A stretch of DNA of 64,000 bases from Spirochaetota bacterium. GTDB lineage: Bacteria > Spirochaetota > UBA4802 > UBA5550. A program made the position numbers and the translations under genes. Within the stretch, counting starts at the first letter, position 1, and every line of letters begins with the position of its first letter. This document shows positions 26,539 to 34,104 of the stretch, one piece after another. The stretch lies in contig JALOTL010000007.1 in the NCBI GenBank assembly GCA_025457915.1, positions 178,368 through 242,367 on the forward strand. The letters are read 5' to 3'. A model generated the notes under the pieces. That model saw only the letters and a program-made list of their open reading frames with translations, was not told the origin of the DNA and ran no database searches.

Positions 26539-27123
26539 CTAAATACCCCGCGCCCATTCCCTGACCGCCGCCGGATTCAAAAATTCCCCCTCCCGCTCTT
26601 TCGAGGTAAAGCTGGTGATGATTTTCATGATGATTTTCTCGACAAGACCGAGCCTGTCAACGATGAGCCTTCCGTGAAAAAAGCCCGTTGATTTAATCTT
26701 CATCCCGCGAATGGTTTTCGAAATCACCGAGTGGTAATACCACAGCGTGTGCTTTTTGTCAAAGAGCGAAGCCTCTTTGTCCGTGATGGTTTCAATCTCC
26801 AGCGAGGGATCGACGTAGAAATCAGTATCAGGCAGCGGCTGATGTTCCATCTTGACGATATAAAGAACGCTCAGGTAGCAGAATACTTTTTTCCCTCCCA
26901 GGACGGTCCTGTTATTTCTTATGAATTTTCTGATCGGCCTGCTGAATCCGCCCCAGCGCAGCGGGCTTCCGATAATGACCGCGTCATAGTTTTCGACGGC
27001 CAGGTTCTTTGCGACCGGCATCATGTCGACGGAATATTTTCCGTCCAGCTCTTCCTTTATGATAGCCGCCATTTCACCCGTAGATCCGGAGATTGTATTA
27101 TACACTATCAGTATCCGTTTCAT
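26539..27123 (-). CDS. Flavodoxin-domain protein
   Basis: A 194-residue protein; the ATG at 27123 has GAGG 5 nt upstream and is preferred to an ATG 21 nt earlier. The N-terminus is a flavodoxin fold with the FMN phosphate loop VYNTISGSTGEMA (~residues 6-18), then YDAVIIGSPLRWGGFSRPIRKFI. This form is common in HemG-like protoporphyrinogen oxidase relatives and flavodoxin-dependent regulators. The C-terminal half has SLFDKKHTLWYYHSVISKTI and a conserved region of unknown role. Redox substrate unknown. It lies 72 bp downstream of the split-barrel/LytTR gene. Confidence 0.75.
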   Translation of the reverse strand: MKRILIVYNTISGSTGEMAAIIKEELDGKYSVDMMPVAKNLAVENYDAVIIGSPLRWGGFSRPIRKFIRNNRTVLGGKKVFCYLSVLYIVKMEHQPLPDTDFYVDPSLEIETITDKEASLFDKKHTLWYYHSVISKTIRGMKIKSTGFFHGRLIVDRLGLVEKIIMKIITSFTSKEREGEFLNPAAVREWARGI

Positions 27124-27195
27124 TCTCACCTCTTTTTTATGCAATATAACCTATAAAAAACCGGACCGTCAACGGTCCGGGAATGAACGGCATCT

Positions 27196-27993
27196 CTAAG
27201 GAATGAACGTGCCCGATCCGAGCGCGATCCTCAGTTTCATGGCATGGACGCGGCCCACCGGCAGCAATGAATCGTCGTCATCGGAGAGGAGCACGCTGTA
27301 CCGTCCGCCCGATTCATGGTTAAGGCGCGCGATGAAATTCCGGTTGACGATGAACTGCCTGTGGATGCGGCAGAAAATCCCGTCAGGCAGTTTTTTTATG
27401 ATATCCTTGAAGAGAACCGGGACCTGAAAGTCGCCTTCTCTCGAATGGATGACGGTCCGTTTCCCGTGGGACGACAGGAATACGATGGATTCGTATTTCA
27501 GGTGGTGATATTTTTTGCCGGATGAGAACGTGAGACATGCATCGCGCTGGTCCATCGATCGCTTTGATTTGCCGCATCTGAATGAAACCGGTCCAGGCCT
27601 GCCTGCCGCGTCCGATCCGGTCCAGAGAACCGCTTTCCCGCTGCTGATCCTGAACACAACGACGGAGCGGGCCATTTTTTTCAGGTATCCCCGCTGTTCG
27701 TAAAGCCGGGAAAGCAGGTCACCGTCATCGATGAATTCAGCTTTCCCGGAAATCCTGAGCGTCCTTGTCCCCGCGAAAGTCTTGCCCTTCATGTAAAAAC
27801 ATATCTCCACGCGGGGATTGGCTTTAAGCTGCCGGAATAGGTCTTTCGAGACATCGGTCCAGAAGTAAAATCCCGTTTCATCTGCGAACCAGAGAAGGAG
27901 GCCGCGCACCCTCGGCGATACCTTGTCGATGGTGGCCATGAAGCAGACCGGATTCTGATTTGCGAATTCGGTAATTTCATTTATCAGTTTCAT
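27196..27993 (-). CDS. Split-barrel flavin-binding domain fused to LytTR DNA-binding domain
   Basis: A 265-residue protein with an unusual architecture. Residues 1-128 match the PNPOx-like FMN/heme-binding split barrel (QNPVCFMATIDKVSPRVRG, YFWTDVSKDLFRQLKANPR, FAGTRTLRISGKAEFIDD). Residues ~152-255 are a LytTR DNA-binding domain (KYESIVFLSSHGKRTVIH, FKDIIKKLPDGIFCRIHRQF, IVNRNFIARL, LLPVGRVHAMKLR). The IHRQFIVN core is at 210-217. A short unstructured linker joins them. It could be a one-component regulator whose barrel senses flavin, heme or redox state. The adjacent flavodoxin gene is a natural target candidate, by inference. Confidence 0.8.
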   Translation of the reverse strand: MKLINEITEFANQNPVCFMATIDKVSPRVRGLLLWFADETGFYFWTDVSKDLFRQLKANPRVEICFYMKGKTFAGTRTLRISGKAEFIDDGDLLSRLYEQRGYLKKMARSVVVFRISSGKAVLWTGSDAAGRPGPVSFRCGKSKRSMDQRDACLTFSSGKKYHHLKYESIVFLSSHGKRTVIHSREGDFQVPVLFKDIIKKLPDGIFCRIHRQFIVNRNFIARLNHESGGRYSVLLSDDDDSLLPVGRVHAMKLRIALGSGTFIP

Positions 27994-28093
27994 CGGTACT
28001 GCTAATGAAGCCCGTCTTAAAGAGTTATTGCAACAGTTTTTTGTTTATTTTTTACGTTGTCGGCTGCAAATTCATGCGTTACATGAATACCGG

Positions 28094-28474
28094 CTACGCC
28101 GCGATTATCTTCCTGCTGATCAGCGCGGCCAGGGCCACTTCCAGGATGCTCAACGGGACCGCGAACAATAATAAACCGAGCGGCAATACATTCAGGTTCC
28201 AGGCGACGACCCACATCATTACGAACGCGGCCAGCCAGGCGGCGGCAATAGATTCAAGCAGACCCAGTTTCCGCACCAGGAATACGACCAGGCCGGCAAG
28301 CATGAAGCTCCACGCGCCCCACATAGCGTTGTTTACAGTGCCCGACGGAAAAACCATCCCCAGGCTTGCGTATTTATCGGTCCAGTATGATTTAAACAGG
28401 ATTTCGTTCCTGGCGAATTCGGAGGTGCCGATCCATGCCCCGGCCGCAAGAAACGCGATGATGTTCTTTTTCAT
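28094..28474 (-). CDS. Conserved four-helix membrane protein
   Basis: A 126-residue protein with four predicted membrane helices (residues ~4-20, 47-66, 75-95, 97-122). The N-terminal AAGAWIGTSEFARNEILFKSYWTDKY pattern recurs in a family of uncharacterised small membrane proteins; I cannot assign a function. GGAAAGGAAACC precedes the ATG. It is the last cistron after the GNAT gene, 59 bp downstream, and may share its transcript. Confidence 0.65.
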   Translation of the reverse strand: MKKNIIAFLAAGAWIGTSEFARNEILFKSYWTDKYASLGMVFPSGTVNNAMWGAWSFMLAGLVVFLVRKLGLLESIAAAWLAAFVMMWVVAWNLNVLPLGLLLFAVPLSILEVALAALISRKIIAA

Positions 28475-28533
28475 ATATGGTTTCCTTTCCGTAATTATAT
28501 TAAATTCCCCTGTTGCGCGGGACGGGAATAAAC

Positions 28534-29079
28534 CTATAATAACAATTGATAGTACACAACATCAAGCCACTTATTAAATTTATAACCGGCTTCTTTTAAA
28601 TGGGCCGCTTTGGTGAAACCATGCTTCTCGTGCAGAACAATACTGGCTTTTTGATCCGCGGAAATGCCAGCAATCATGCTGTGATATCCCGCACCCTTTG
28701 CCAGTTCAATGAGTTCCTTTAACAATACAGCGCCGGTTCCCCTGAACAGACTGTCGTGCCGGATGTAAATCGAATTCTCTACCGTCGGTTTATATGCATC
28801 CCTTCCCTTGAATTTTGAAATCGACGCCCATCCGACGATCTTGCCATTGCTTTCCGCCACTATGACCGGATATTCTTCGGTGTGTTCATCAAACCACGCC
28901 TGGCGTTCTTCCATCTTTTCCGGATTTGTCTGCCAGGTGCAGGTTGAATTATCGACATAGTAATTATAGATATCATTTATGGAAGCCAGATCTTCTTTTA
29001 CGGCATTCCTGGTCCTGATTTCAGTTTTATCTTTTAAAATGTGTTTCCGTTCTGACGCCATATCGATGTTATTAATCAT
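28534..29079 (-). CDS. GNAT acetyltransferase of the PAT/Bar (phosphinothricin) type
   Basis: A 181-residue acetyltransferase. Residues ~18 onward (KTEIRTRNAVKEDLASINDIYNYYV) and the conserved TCTWQTNPE, VAESNGKIVGWASIS, then NSIYIRHDSLFRGTGAVLLKELI match the PAT/Bar and MnaT group, known to acetylate phosphinothricin, methionine derivatives or similar amino acids. The acetyl-CoA loop (RGTGAVLL) is slightly altered from the usual R/Q-x-x-G-x-G/A. Its ATG overlaps the upstream GNAT stop by 4 nt (ATGA). Substrate unknown. Confidence 0.83.
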   Translation of the reverse strand: MINNIDMASERKHILKDKTEIRTRNAVKEDLASINDIYNYYVDNSTCTWQTNPEKMEERQAWFDEHTEEYPVIVAESNGKIVGWASISKFKGRDAYKPTVENSIYIRHDSLFRGTGAVLLKELIELAKGAGYHSMIAGISADQKASIVLHEKHGFTKAAHLKEAGYKFNKWLDVVYYQLLL

Positions 29080-29501
29080 TTGATTTCAACCGACATCAAT
29101 AGAATATCATCCCGTAATCTGCAGCCGGCCTTTTTCCAGAACCCGATCCCTTCATCATTGTCTTTAAAGACGAAGACGTGGGATTTCTCGATCCCGGCTT
29201 CCTTGAATCTTTCCATGCATTTGCCCGCCAGGGCCCTGCCGATCCCGGCGGACCGACGGTCCGGATCGACGAACAGGTGGTAAACATGGCCCCGCCTTCC
29301 GTCATGACCGCCGAGGACCGCGCCTATGATCTTTTTATTAATTATCGCCACAAAAGAAAACCCCGGGTTTCTTTCCAGAAATTTAGCGATATTTTCTTTT
29401 GAATCCGCGCCGCTCAAACCGATACCGTCGCCGGTTCTCCAGAGCCGGTATGCTTCGTCATAATGATCAACGGACATGGATGTAATAGTATAATTATTCA
29501 A
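29076..29501 (-). CDS. GNAT acetyltransferase
   Basis: A 141-residue GNAT protein. The start is probably TTG at 29499-29501 (MNNYTITSMSVDHYDEAYRLW), which fits the family's typical opening; an ATG eight codons later has no better ribosome site. The CoA loop is RRSAGIGRALAGK (~residues 83-95), with GHVYHLFVDPD before it and FVFKDNDEGIGFWKKAGCR after. The TTG overlaps the stop of the tiny upstream gene (TTGA), and the 3' end overlaps the next GNAT gene, so three cistrons are translationally linked. Confidence 0.8.
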   Translation of the reverse strand: MNNYTITSMSVDHYDEAYRLWRTGDGIGLSGADSKENIAKFLERNPGFSFVAIINKKIIGAVLGGHDGRRGHVYHLFVDPDRRSAGIGRALAGKCMERFKEAGIEKSHVFVFKDNDEGIGFWKKAGCRLRDDILLMSVEIK

Positions 29502-29584
29502 AGGATTGCGGATTTTTTATTGATGATGGTTTTGACGTCAAGATTTTCACCGCCGCATACCGGGCACAGCGACCTGATGTCCAT
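29498..29584 (-). CDS. Tiny CPVCGG peptide gene (28 codons)
   Basis: ATG at 29584 lies 2 nt after the VOC gene stop, and its TGA overlaps the TTG start of the GNAT gene. The 28-residue product begins MDIRSLCPVCGGENLDV and holds a single CPVCGG zinc-knuckle-like motif. It is too short for a full zinc ribbon, so it may bind metal as a dimer, act as a coupling peptide, or be a leftover of a larger gene. Support comes from the exact fit between two overlapping cistrons. Confidence 0.45.
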   Translation of the reverse strand: MDIRSLCPVCGGENLDVKTIINKKSAIL

Positions 29585-29586
29585 AT

Positions 29587-29964
29587 TCATCCCATCGGCG
29601 TGCATATTTCTATTATTGTCCCGAACAGGTCCTGGACATAAGCGACGGTCTGGCCCCACGGCTTTACTTCCGGTTTTTTGATTTCCATTGCCCCGCTGGA
29701 AACGGCTTTTTCAAACGCCTTCATAACGTCCTTCGTGGAGAAAGCGATCTCAAAGCAATTTTTAACGCCGGTCAAAGGCTCGATCCCGGTGTTCATTTTC
29801 AGCATTTCATTATTGGCGAACGCAAGCGTGGTTTCACCGCTTTCCATTTCAGCGTACATGTTTGAATCGTGGATGAATTTTGTTTTCAAATCGAACGCCC
29901 TGTTGTAAAATTCAACGGCCTTGACCGCGTCATTGACGTAAATGATCACGTAATCCAGTTTCAT
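29587..29964 (-). CDS. VOC-superfamily (glyoxalase/bleomycin-resistance-like) protein
   Basis: A 125-residue protein with the vicinal-oxygen-chelate fold in two beta-alpha-beta-beta-beta halves: MKLDYVIIYVNDAVKAVEFYNRAFDLKT and FEIAFSTKDVMKAFEKAVSSGA, ending VAYVQDLFGTIIEICTPMG. The C-terminal glutamate (IIEICTP) is the usual metal ligand, but the first-strand histidine of glyoxalase I is replaced by tyrosine (DYVIIYV), so metal binding is uncertain. Possible roles are dioxygenase-like or antibiotic binding. It overlaps the upstream TfoX-domain gene by 4 nt. Confidence 0.82.
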   Translation of the reverse strand: MKLDYVIIYVNDAVKAVEFYNRAFDLKTKFIHDSNMYAEMESGETTLAFANNEMLKMNTGIEPLTGVKNCFEIAFSTKDVMKAFEKAVSSGAMEIKKPEVKPWGQTVAYVQDLFGTIIEICTPMG

Positions 29965-30302
29965 TTTAATTTCCCTTTTATTTTTTTCTTTTTAGGTTTT
30001 GGTTCGGGAAGCCCGTCATATGTAATCCTTACCAGTTCGCCGAGCCATTCGCGGTCCTCGAATTTATCTTCAATAAAATAACTCGGCTTCGCGCCCGGGT
30101 AGGCGGGGGCCTCCGTTACCCGTCCGATATACTCTTTTCCCGCTTCAGTGGGCTTTATAAAAAGCTTGTTATCGCATATCAACGCCACGACCTTGCCGTC
30201 GCAGTAGAGAACGTATTCCCCGAACATCTTCCTGTATGTTATTTCACCCGCGCTCCCGGCCTGGTCCGCGATGAAAAGAACGAAATTTATATCTGAAGCC
30301 AA
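29961..30302 (-). CDS. TfoX N-terminal-domain protein
   Basis: A 113-residue protein with the TfoX N-terminal domain: AGEITYRKMFGEYVLYCDGKVVALICDNKLFIKPT and PSYFIEDKFEDREWLGELV. The TTG at 30300-30302 is chosen: GGAGG lies 9 nt upstream, and the family begins at about this point; a GTG 30 nt earlier lacks a ribosome site. It has no C-terminal TfoX domain, so it is not the competence regulator Sxy. The Lys-rich tail (KPKKKKIKGK) could bind nucleic acid. It overlaps the VOC gene by 4 nt. Confidence 0.78.
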   Translation of the reverse strand: MASDINFVLFIADQAGSAGEITYRKMFGEYVLYCDGKVVALICDNKLFIKPTEAGKEYIGRVTEAPAYPGAKPSYFIEDKFEDREWLGELVRITYDGLPEPKPKKKKIKGKLK

Positions 30303-30345
30303 TATCTTTATCCTCCGTGCAGATTTGATCACCGTCCCCGGTTCC

Positions 30346-31098
30346 TCATCTCATCATCAAACCGCCGTCCACTATTATGTTTTGGCCCGTGATGTAGGAT
30401 GAGCTCCGCACCAGGAAATCCATCGCCTTGAAGACGTCTTCCGGGGTACCCAGTATACCGGCCGGGATCCGGCTTACCGCCTTTTCATGGTTTTCCTTAA
30501 TGTGAAGGGAATGCCTGGTCATCACCTCGTCCGTGCCGATGTATCCCGGGGTCACGGTGTTGACGCTGATCCCCGGGGCGAGCTCCAGGGCCATGCATTT
30601 CGTCAGGTTCAGCACGCCGGCCCTCGCGCTGCAGTAATTCGCCCCGTTCTTTCTTCCAGTCGTCGCGGTAACCGCCCCGATGTTTATTATGCGGCCGTTG
30701 TCTCCGCGGTAACGGACCGCGAATTCCTGGCCGCAGATGAATGTTCCGGTCAGTATAGTCCGGACCACCCTGTCCCATTGTTCATCCGTCATTTCAGTAA
30801 ACGGGCCGTCCAGGTTGACGCCGGCCATGTTGATAAGGACGTCGCATCTTCCGAACCGTCCGTATATTTCATCGAACATGCCTTTCACTTCGCTCCGTTT
30901 TGAAACATCGGCCCGTATTGCCGTTGCTTCGGAACCCGCAAGCCGTGATTTTATTTTATGGACCAGTGCTTCGGCTTCCTGCGCTGACTTTGAATAATTG
31001 ACGACGACAGTATATCCAAGCGAAGAAAAGCCTTCAGCCGCGTACGCGCCGAGCCCGCGTGAAGAGCCTGTTATAAGAATTACATCCGAGTTGATCAT
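30346..31098 (-). CDS. SDR-family protein with degenerate catalytic residues
   Basis: A 250-residue protein of classical SDR length. The Rossmann signature is intact (ITGSSRGLGAYAA, residues 9-21; NMAG at 90-93), so NAD(P) binding is likely. Compared with FabG, the tetrad is largely lost: the Asn position is I115 (TILTG), Ser is A142 (NIGAV) and Lys is R159, while Tyr155 remains (NYCSARAG). The C-terminus (GYIGTDEV, ITGQNIIVDGG) is normal. It may be a non-catalytic cofactor-binding protein, or an unusual reductase. It lies 43 bp upstream of the TfoX-domain gene. Confidence 0.8.
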   Translation of the reverse strand: MINSDVILITGSSRGLGAYAAEGFSSLGYTVVVNYSKSAQEAEALVHKIKSRLAGSEATAIRADVSKRSEVKGMFDEIYGRFGRCDVLINMAGVNLDGPFTEMTDEQWDRVVRTILTGTFICGQEFAVRYRGDNGRIINIGAVTATTGRKNGANYCSARAGVLNLTKCMALELAPGISVNTVTPGYIGTDEVMTRHSLHIKENHEKAVSRIPAGILGTPEDVFKAMDFLVRSSSYITGQNIIVDGGLMMR

Positions 31099-31683
31099 AT
31101 ATCCTTTTATACAATATACTTTTTATAAAATGTTTTTTATCACCGTTGAAGGAGCCAGTGTTTCACACGATTATTTATAAACGTAATTCATCCTTGCTGC
31201 CGACAGAACAGAAAAATGGATTTCGTATATTCGCCTTCAGATTTCATGAAAAGTCAACTTTTATTTACATCATAATAGAGCATGATTTATTGATGAATGA
31301 TTATGGTTTCATGCGCTATTTACAATAATGTTGCTTGGTAATTGGCCTGATACTGGCCGGCGATAACGAACAGGTGATTGAAAACATAAAAAAAATTTCT
31401 TCCCGGATCGAGTCCCGGTACCTCTTCTCTTCCTCCTTTCTCCCTCCTGTGTTGCTCCTATCTCCCTTTTATCTCGACTTTAGCCCGCCCGGGCACCGGA
31501 GTTGAATTTTTTTGGAAAAATTTAACCGGCAGCTTCATTTTTATTCGGATCCGCATTTCATTAAGGCATGATTCATACATGGCTCTAAAATTACCGTCAG
31601 ATGGATTTTTCTTGCGCAAAACAGGTTGGCGGTTACGATTGCGCAAAAGATACAACAGCCGGCCGTGGCAAGGATAAAATCCC
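31099..31683. other. Intergenic region with a possible gene remnant and a pyrimidine tract
   Basis: The 585-bp spacer holds no family-matching gene. A plus-strand frame at 31335-31505 (TTG start, 56 codons) begins MVIGLILAGDNEQVIENIKK, which looks protein-like, then runs into a C/T-rich tract (about 31420-31475) that encodes low-complexity Phe/Ser/Pro/Leu. Read on the minus strand the tract is purine-rich with repeated GGAG. It may be the decayed 5' end of a gene. Nothing else is supported. Confidence 0.3.
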
Positions 31684-32460
31684 ATGAAAAAAAACATCCG
31701 CCTTTTTACATTCGCAGCCTTACTTGTACTCCTTGCACTTGCTCCCGGCCAGGCGGGCCCGGGCGATGACCTCATAAAGGCGTCCAGGGAAGGAAACCTT
31801 GCCGCGGTGAAGTCAGCGCTCGCTGGCGGCGCGGACATCGATGCGCGCGACGCACAGTATGACCTGACCCCCCTTGCATGGGCCGTCGCTCATGGAAAAA
31901 CCGATACGGCGAAATACCTCGTTGAACGGGGAGCGAAGATAGATCCCGGAAGCAAATACGGCTGGACACCCCTGCAGCTGGCATGCTACTACAACCGCGT
32001 CGACATCCTCACCCTGCTCATAGAAAAAGGAGCCGATGTCAATTCAAGGGCAAGCAACGGCTCCACAGGATTGATCAATGCGTCGTACATGGGCTACACT
32101 GACGCGGTGAAAATCCTGCTGGACCGCGGGGCGGACGTCAACGCGCGGGCCAATGACGGACACACCGCGCTTATCAGCGTTTCCCAGTGGAATTACGCTC
32201 CCCAGTACACCGAGATCGCGAAAATTCTCGTTGAAAAAGGCGCCGATGTGAACATTGTCGCGAAAGACGGATACACGGCGCTGATGATGGCGGCCATGGC
32301 GACCTCTACCGGCAACCAGGCCCTGGTGAAGTATCTCATAGAGCACGGCGCGCGCGTCAACGTAAAGTCCCATAATGGACAGACCCCATTGAAAATGGCC
32401 ATTGCAAGAAAAAATGAAAACATCATTTCCCTGTTGAGGAACGCGGGAGCGGAAGAATGA
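31684..32460 (+). CDS. Exported ankyrin-repeat protein
   Basis: A 258-residue protein with a signal peptide (MKKNIRLFTFAALLVLLALA, cleavage near GQA-GP) and about six ankyrin repeats across residues 27-258: LTPLAWAVAHGKTDTAKYLV, WTPLQLACYYNRVDILTLLI, STGLINASYMGYTDAVKILL, HTALISVSQWN, YTALMMAAMATSTGNQALVK and QTPLKMAIARKNENIISLLR. It overlaps the next gene by 4 nt (ATGA), so the ankyrin and lectin proteins are probably made together and both exported. The fold is similar to the ankyrin protein at 23083, with more repeats. Confidence 0.88.
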   Translation: MKKNIRLFTFAALLVLLALAPGQAGPGDDLIKASREGNLAAVKSALAGGADIDARDAQYDLTPLAWAVAHGKTDTAKYLVERGAKIDPGSKYGWTPLQLACYYNRVDILTLLIEKGADVNSRASNGSTGLINASYMGYTDAVKILLDRGADVNARANDGHTALISVSQWNYAPQYTEIAKILVEKGADVNIVAKDGYTALMMAAMATSTGNQALVKYLIEHGARVNVKSHNGQTPLKMAIARKNENIISLLRNAGAEE

Positions 32461-33755
32461 AAAAAACAAAAAAGATACCCCCTCTTTTATATCCCGCATT
32501 GATGTTTTTCATCATCGTTATGCCATATTTCTCCGTCGATGCGCAGACGAGAGACATTTTTTCCAGATTCCCCACGCTCCAGTGGCAGATCGATAACAAT
32601 CACAGAAAGGGAATGAATAAAAACCTCATCGTATCGGGATTGAAGGAATACGGGAAATCCGTTGATCCCGCGGTCATAATGGGACTCAGGCGGATCATAT
32701 CGGACGAGACATACGCGAAATACATGAACTTCAACGCCGAACGTTTCCCCATGGACGGCACCTATGACAAATGGCGCAATATCGGCATTGTTATTCCCAT
32801 GCAGAAAAAAAAAGATGCCCCGGTCGCGCCCCAGTATGACATCACCGAATTTAAATACTTCATGGACGGGGACAGAAACCTTTACGTGATGTTCAAAACC
32901 AGGGCCCGCCCTTTTAAATATGATAAAGGGTCCCAGTCTTTCCTGGTCTGGGTCAATACCGGCTCATGGGCCCAGATAAGGATACAGTTTAAAAATTGCC
33001 AGAACGAGGCCGCTTTCAAGGTATACGATTTCCGCATGCCGTGGATCGAGGGCATGCAGTACGGCAAATGGTATCCCATCGAATTCCGGTACGGCACCGG
33101 TGAAATAGCCGAAGCGATGATCCCGCTCGGCAGGATATTCGATATCCAGGGCATCAGCCTTCCGGATCTCGTCACCATCATGCCCGAAGCCCGGTACCAG
33201 GCCCCTGCCAGGGAATATTTCAATCCAATGTCATGGACCAATATTTCAACAGGTTACGGCAATCATGGCCTTGCGCTCCTGATGCACCAGCTTTCAAACG
33301 GGGCCGCCGTCAAAGCGGCCGATAATCCCATGATAAACGGAAAATACGCGCGCATCATTTCGCCCGTCAGCGGGCATGCCTTCGACCTGTTCGGCGGCAG
33401 CAAAGATGAAAACGCGCCGGTAGGTCAATGGATCAACGGAAAAACCGAATGGCAGAAATGGATGATACTGCCATTTGATTCCGAGGGCAACCATCTCATA
33501 ATCTCGGAGCACAGCGCGAAATGCCTCGATGTCAGTGAAGCAGACGGCACGATGTATATCGTCCAGAAAAGCTTTTCCGGTTCCGATTCGCAGAAATGGA
33601 AGCTGGTACCGATGAATGATGGATCATGCCGGATAGTATCTAAAAAATTCAACATGGCCATCGGAGTCGAAAAGGATAAAATTCTATTCTGGGGGGCCAG
33701 GCTTGTGCTCGGCGAAATAAACAGCGACAGGAGCCAGGAATGGCGGGTCCGTTGA
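32457..33755 (+). CDS. Secreted protein with C-terminal ricin-type lectin domain
   Basis: A 432-residue protein. Residues 1-29 form a signal peptide (ending near VDAQ). Residues ~30-285 are a beta-rich domain I do not recognise, with DGTYDKWRNIGIVIPM and a possible carbohydrate-binding-like strand set. Residues ~295-432 form a ricin-type beta-trefoil: the QxW-type signatures are QKWMIL, QKWKLV and QEWRVR, spaced by about 45 residues. The trefoil suggests binding of sugars on host or environmental glycans; the N-terminal part may be catalytic. It is coupled to the ankyrin gene by a 4-nt overlap. Confidence 0.75.
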   Translation: MKKTKKIPPLLYPALMFFIIVMPYFSVDAQTRDIFSRFPTLQWQIDNNHRKGMNKNLIVSGLKEYGKSVDPAVIMGLRRIISDETYAKYMNFNAERFPMDGTYDKWRNIGIVIPMQKKKDAPVAPQYDITEFKYFMDGDRNLYVMFKTRARPFKYDKGSQSFLVWVNTGSWAQIRIQFKNCQNEAAFKVYDFRMPWIEGMQYGKWYPIEFRYGTGEIAEAMIPLGRIFDIQGISLPDLVTIMPEARYQAPAREYFNPMSWTNISTGYGNHGLALLMHQLSNGAAVKAADNPMINGKYARIISPVSGHAFDLFGGSKDENAPVGQWINGKTEWQKWMILPFDSEGNHLIISEHSAKCLDVSEADGTMYIVQKSFSGSDSQKWKLVPMNDGSCRIVSKKFNMAIGVEKDKILFWGARLVLGEINSDRSQEWRVR

Positions 33756-33973
33756 TATAATTTAAATAATATTCAGAAGCGGCCTGGAAGAATACGCAGA
33801 TGACCGGACGGCAGGCCGTCACCCTCGGCCCGGTAAAAAGACCGGCGTTTCCACTCAGTTGATGATTTCCCAATCTCCAGGAAGAAATCATGTCGCCCAT
33901 GCCAGGACGCCCCGCCGGAGGCAAAAACAATTTGACACCCCGCATAAATGGAAAAGAATGCCGAATCAAATAA

Positions 33974-34082
33974 GGGAACCTCTAAAAATCAAATTTGGAT
34001 GTTCCCTTGCGTGCACTTTCTAAGTAAAAATTAGAATTTTCCAGTGTGTGAATAATGAAAATTCTAATTTTCAGAGGTGCCC
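33974..34082. mobile_element. 109-bp MITE-like element upstream of lysS
   Basis: Terminal inverted repeats of 16 bp (33974-33989 and 34067-34082) match at 14 positions (GGGAACCTCTAAAAAT with GGGCACCTCTGAAAAT). Both sides are flanked by ATAA (33970-33973 and 34083-34086), a 4-bp target duplication. Inside, 34027-34041 and 34057-34071 form a perfect 15-bp inverted repeat, and the left end also folds (GGGAAC with GTTCCC at 34001-34006). It has no coding capacity, so a transposase would have to act in trans. The rest of the 349-bp spacer (33756-33973) shows no gene I can support. Confidence 0.75.
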
Positions 34083-34104
34083 ATAAACTAAACCAGGTGC
34101 GAGC

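Noticed and set aside
33649..33969. A 106-codon minus-strand frame after the ricin-lectin gene
   Set aside because: It overlaps the 3' end of a real gene and lacks a ribosome site or family motif.
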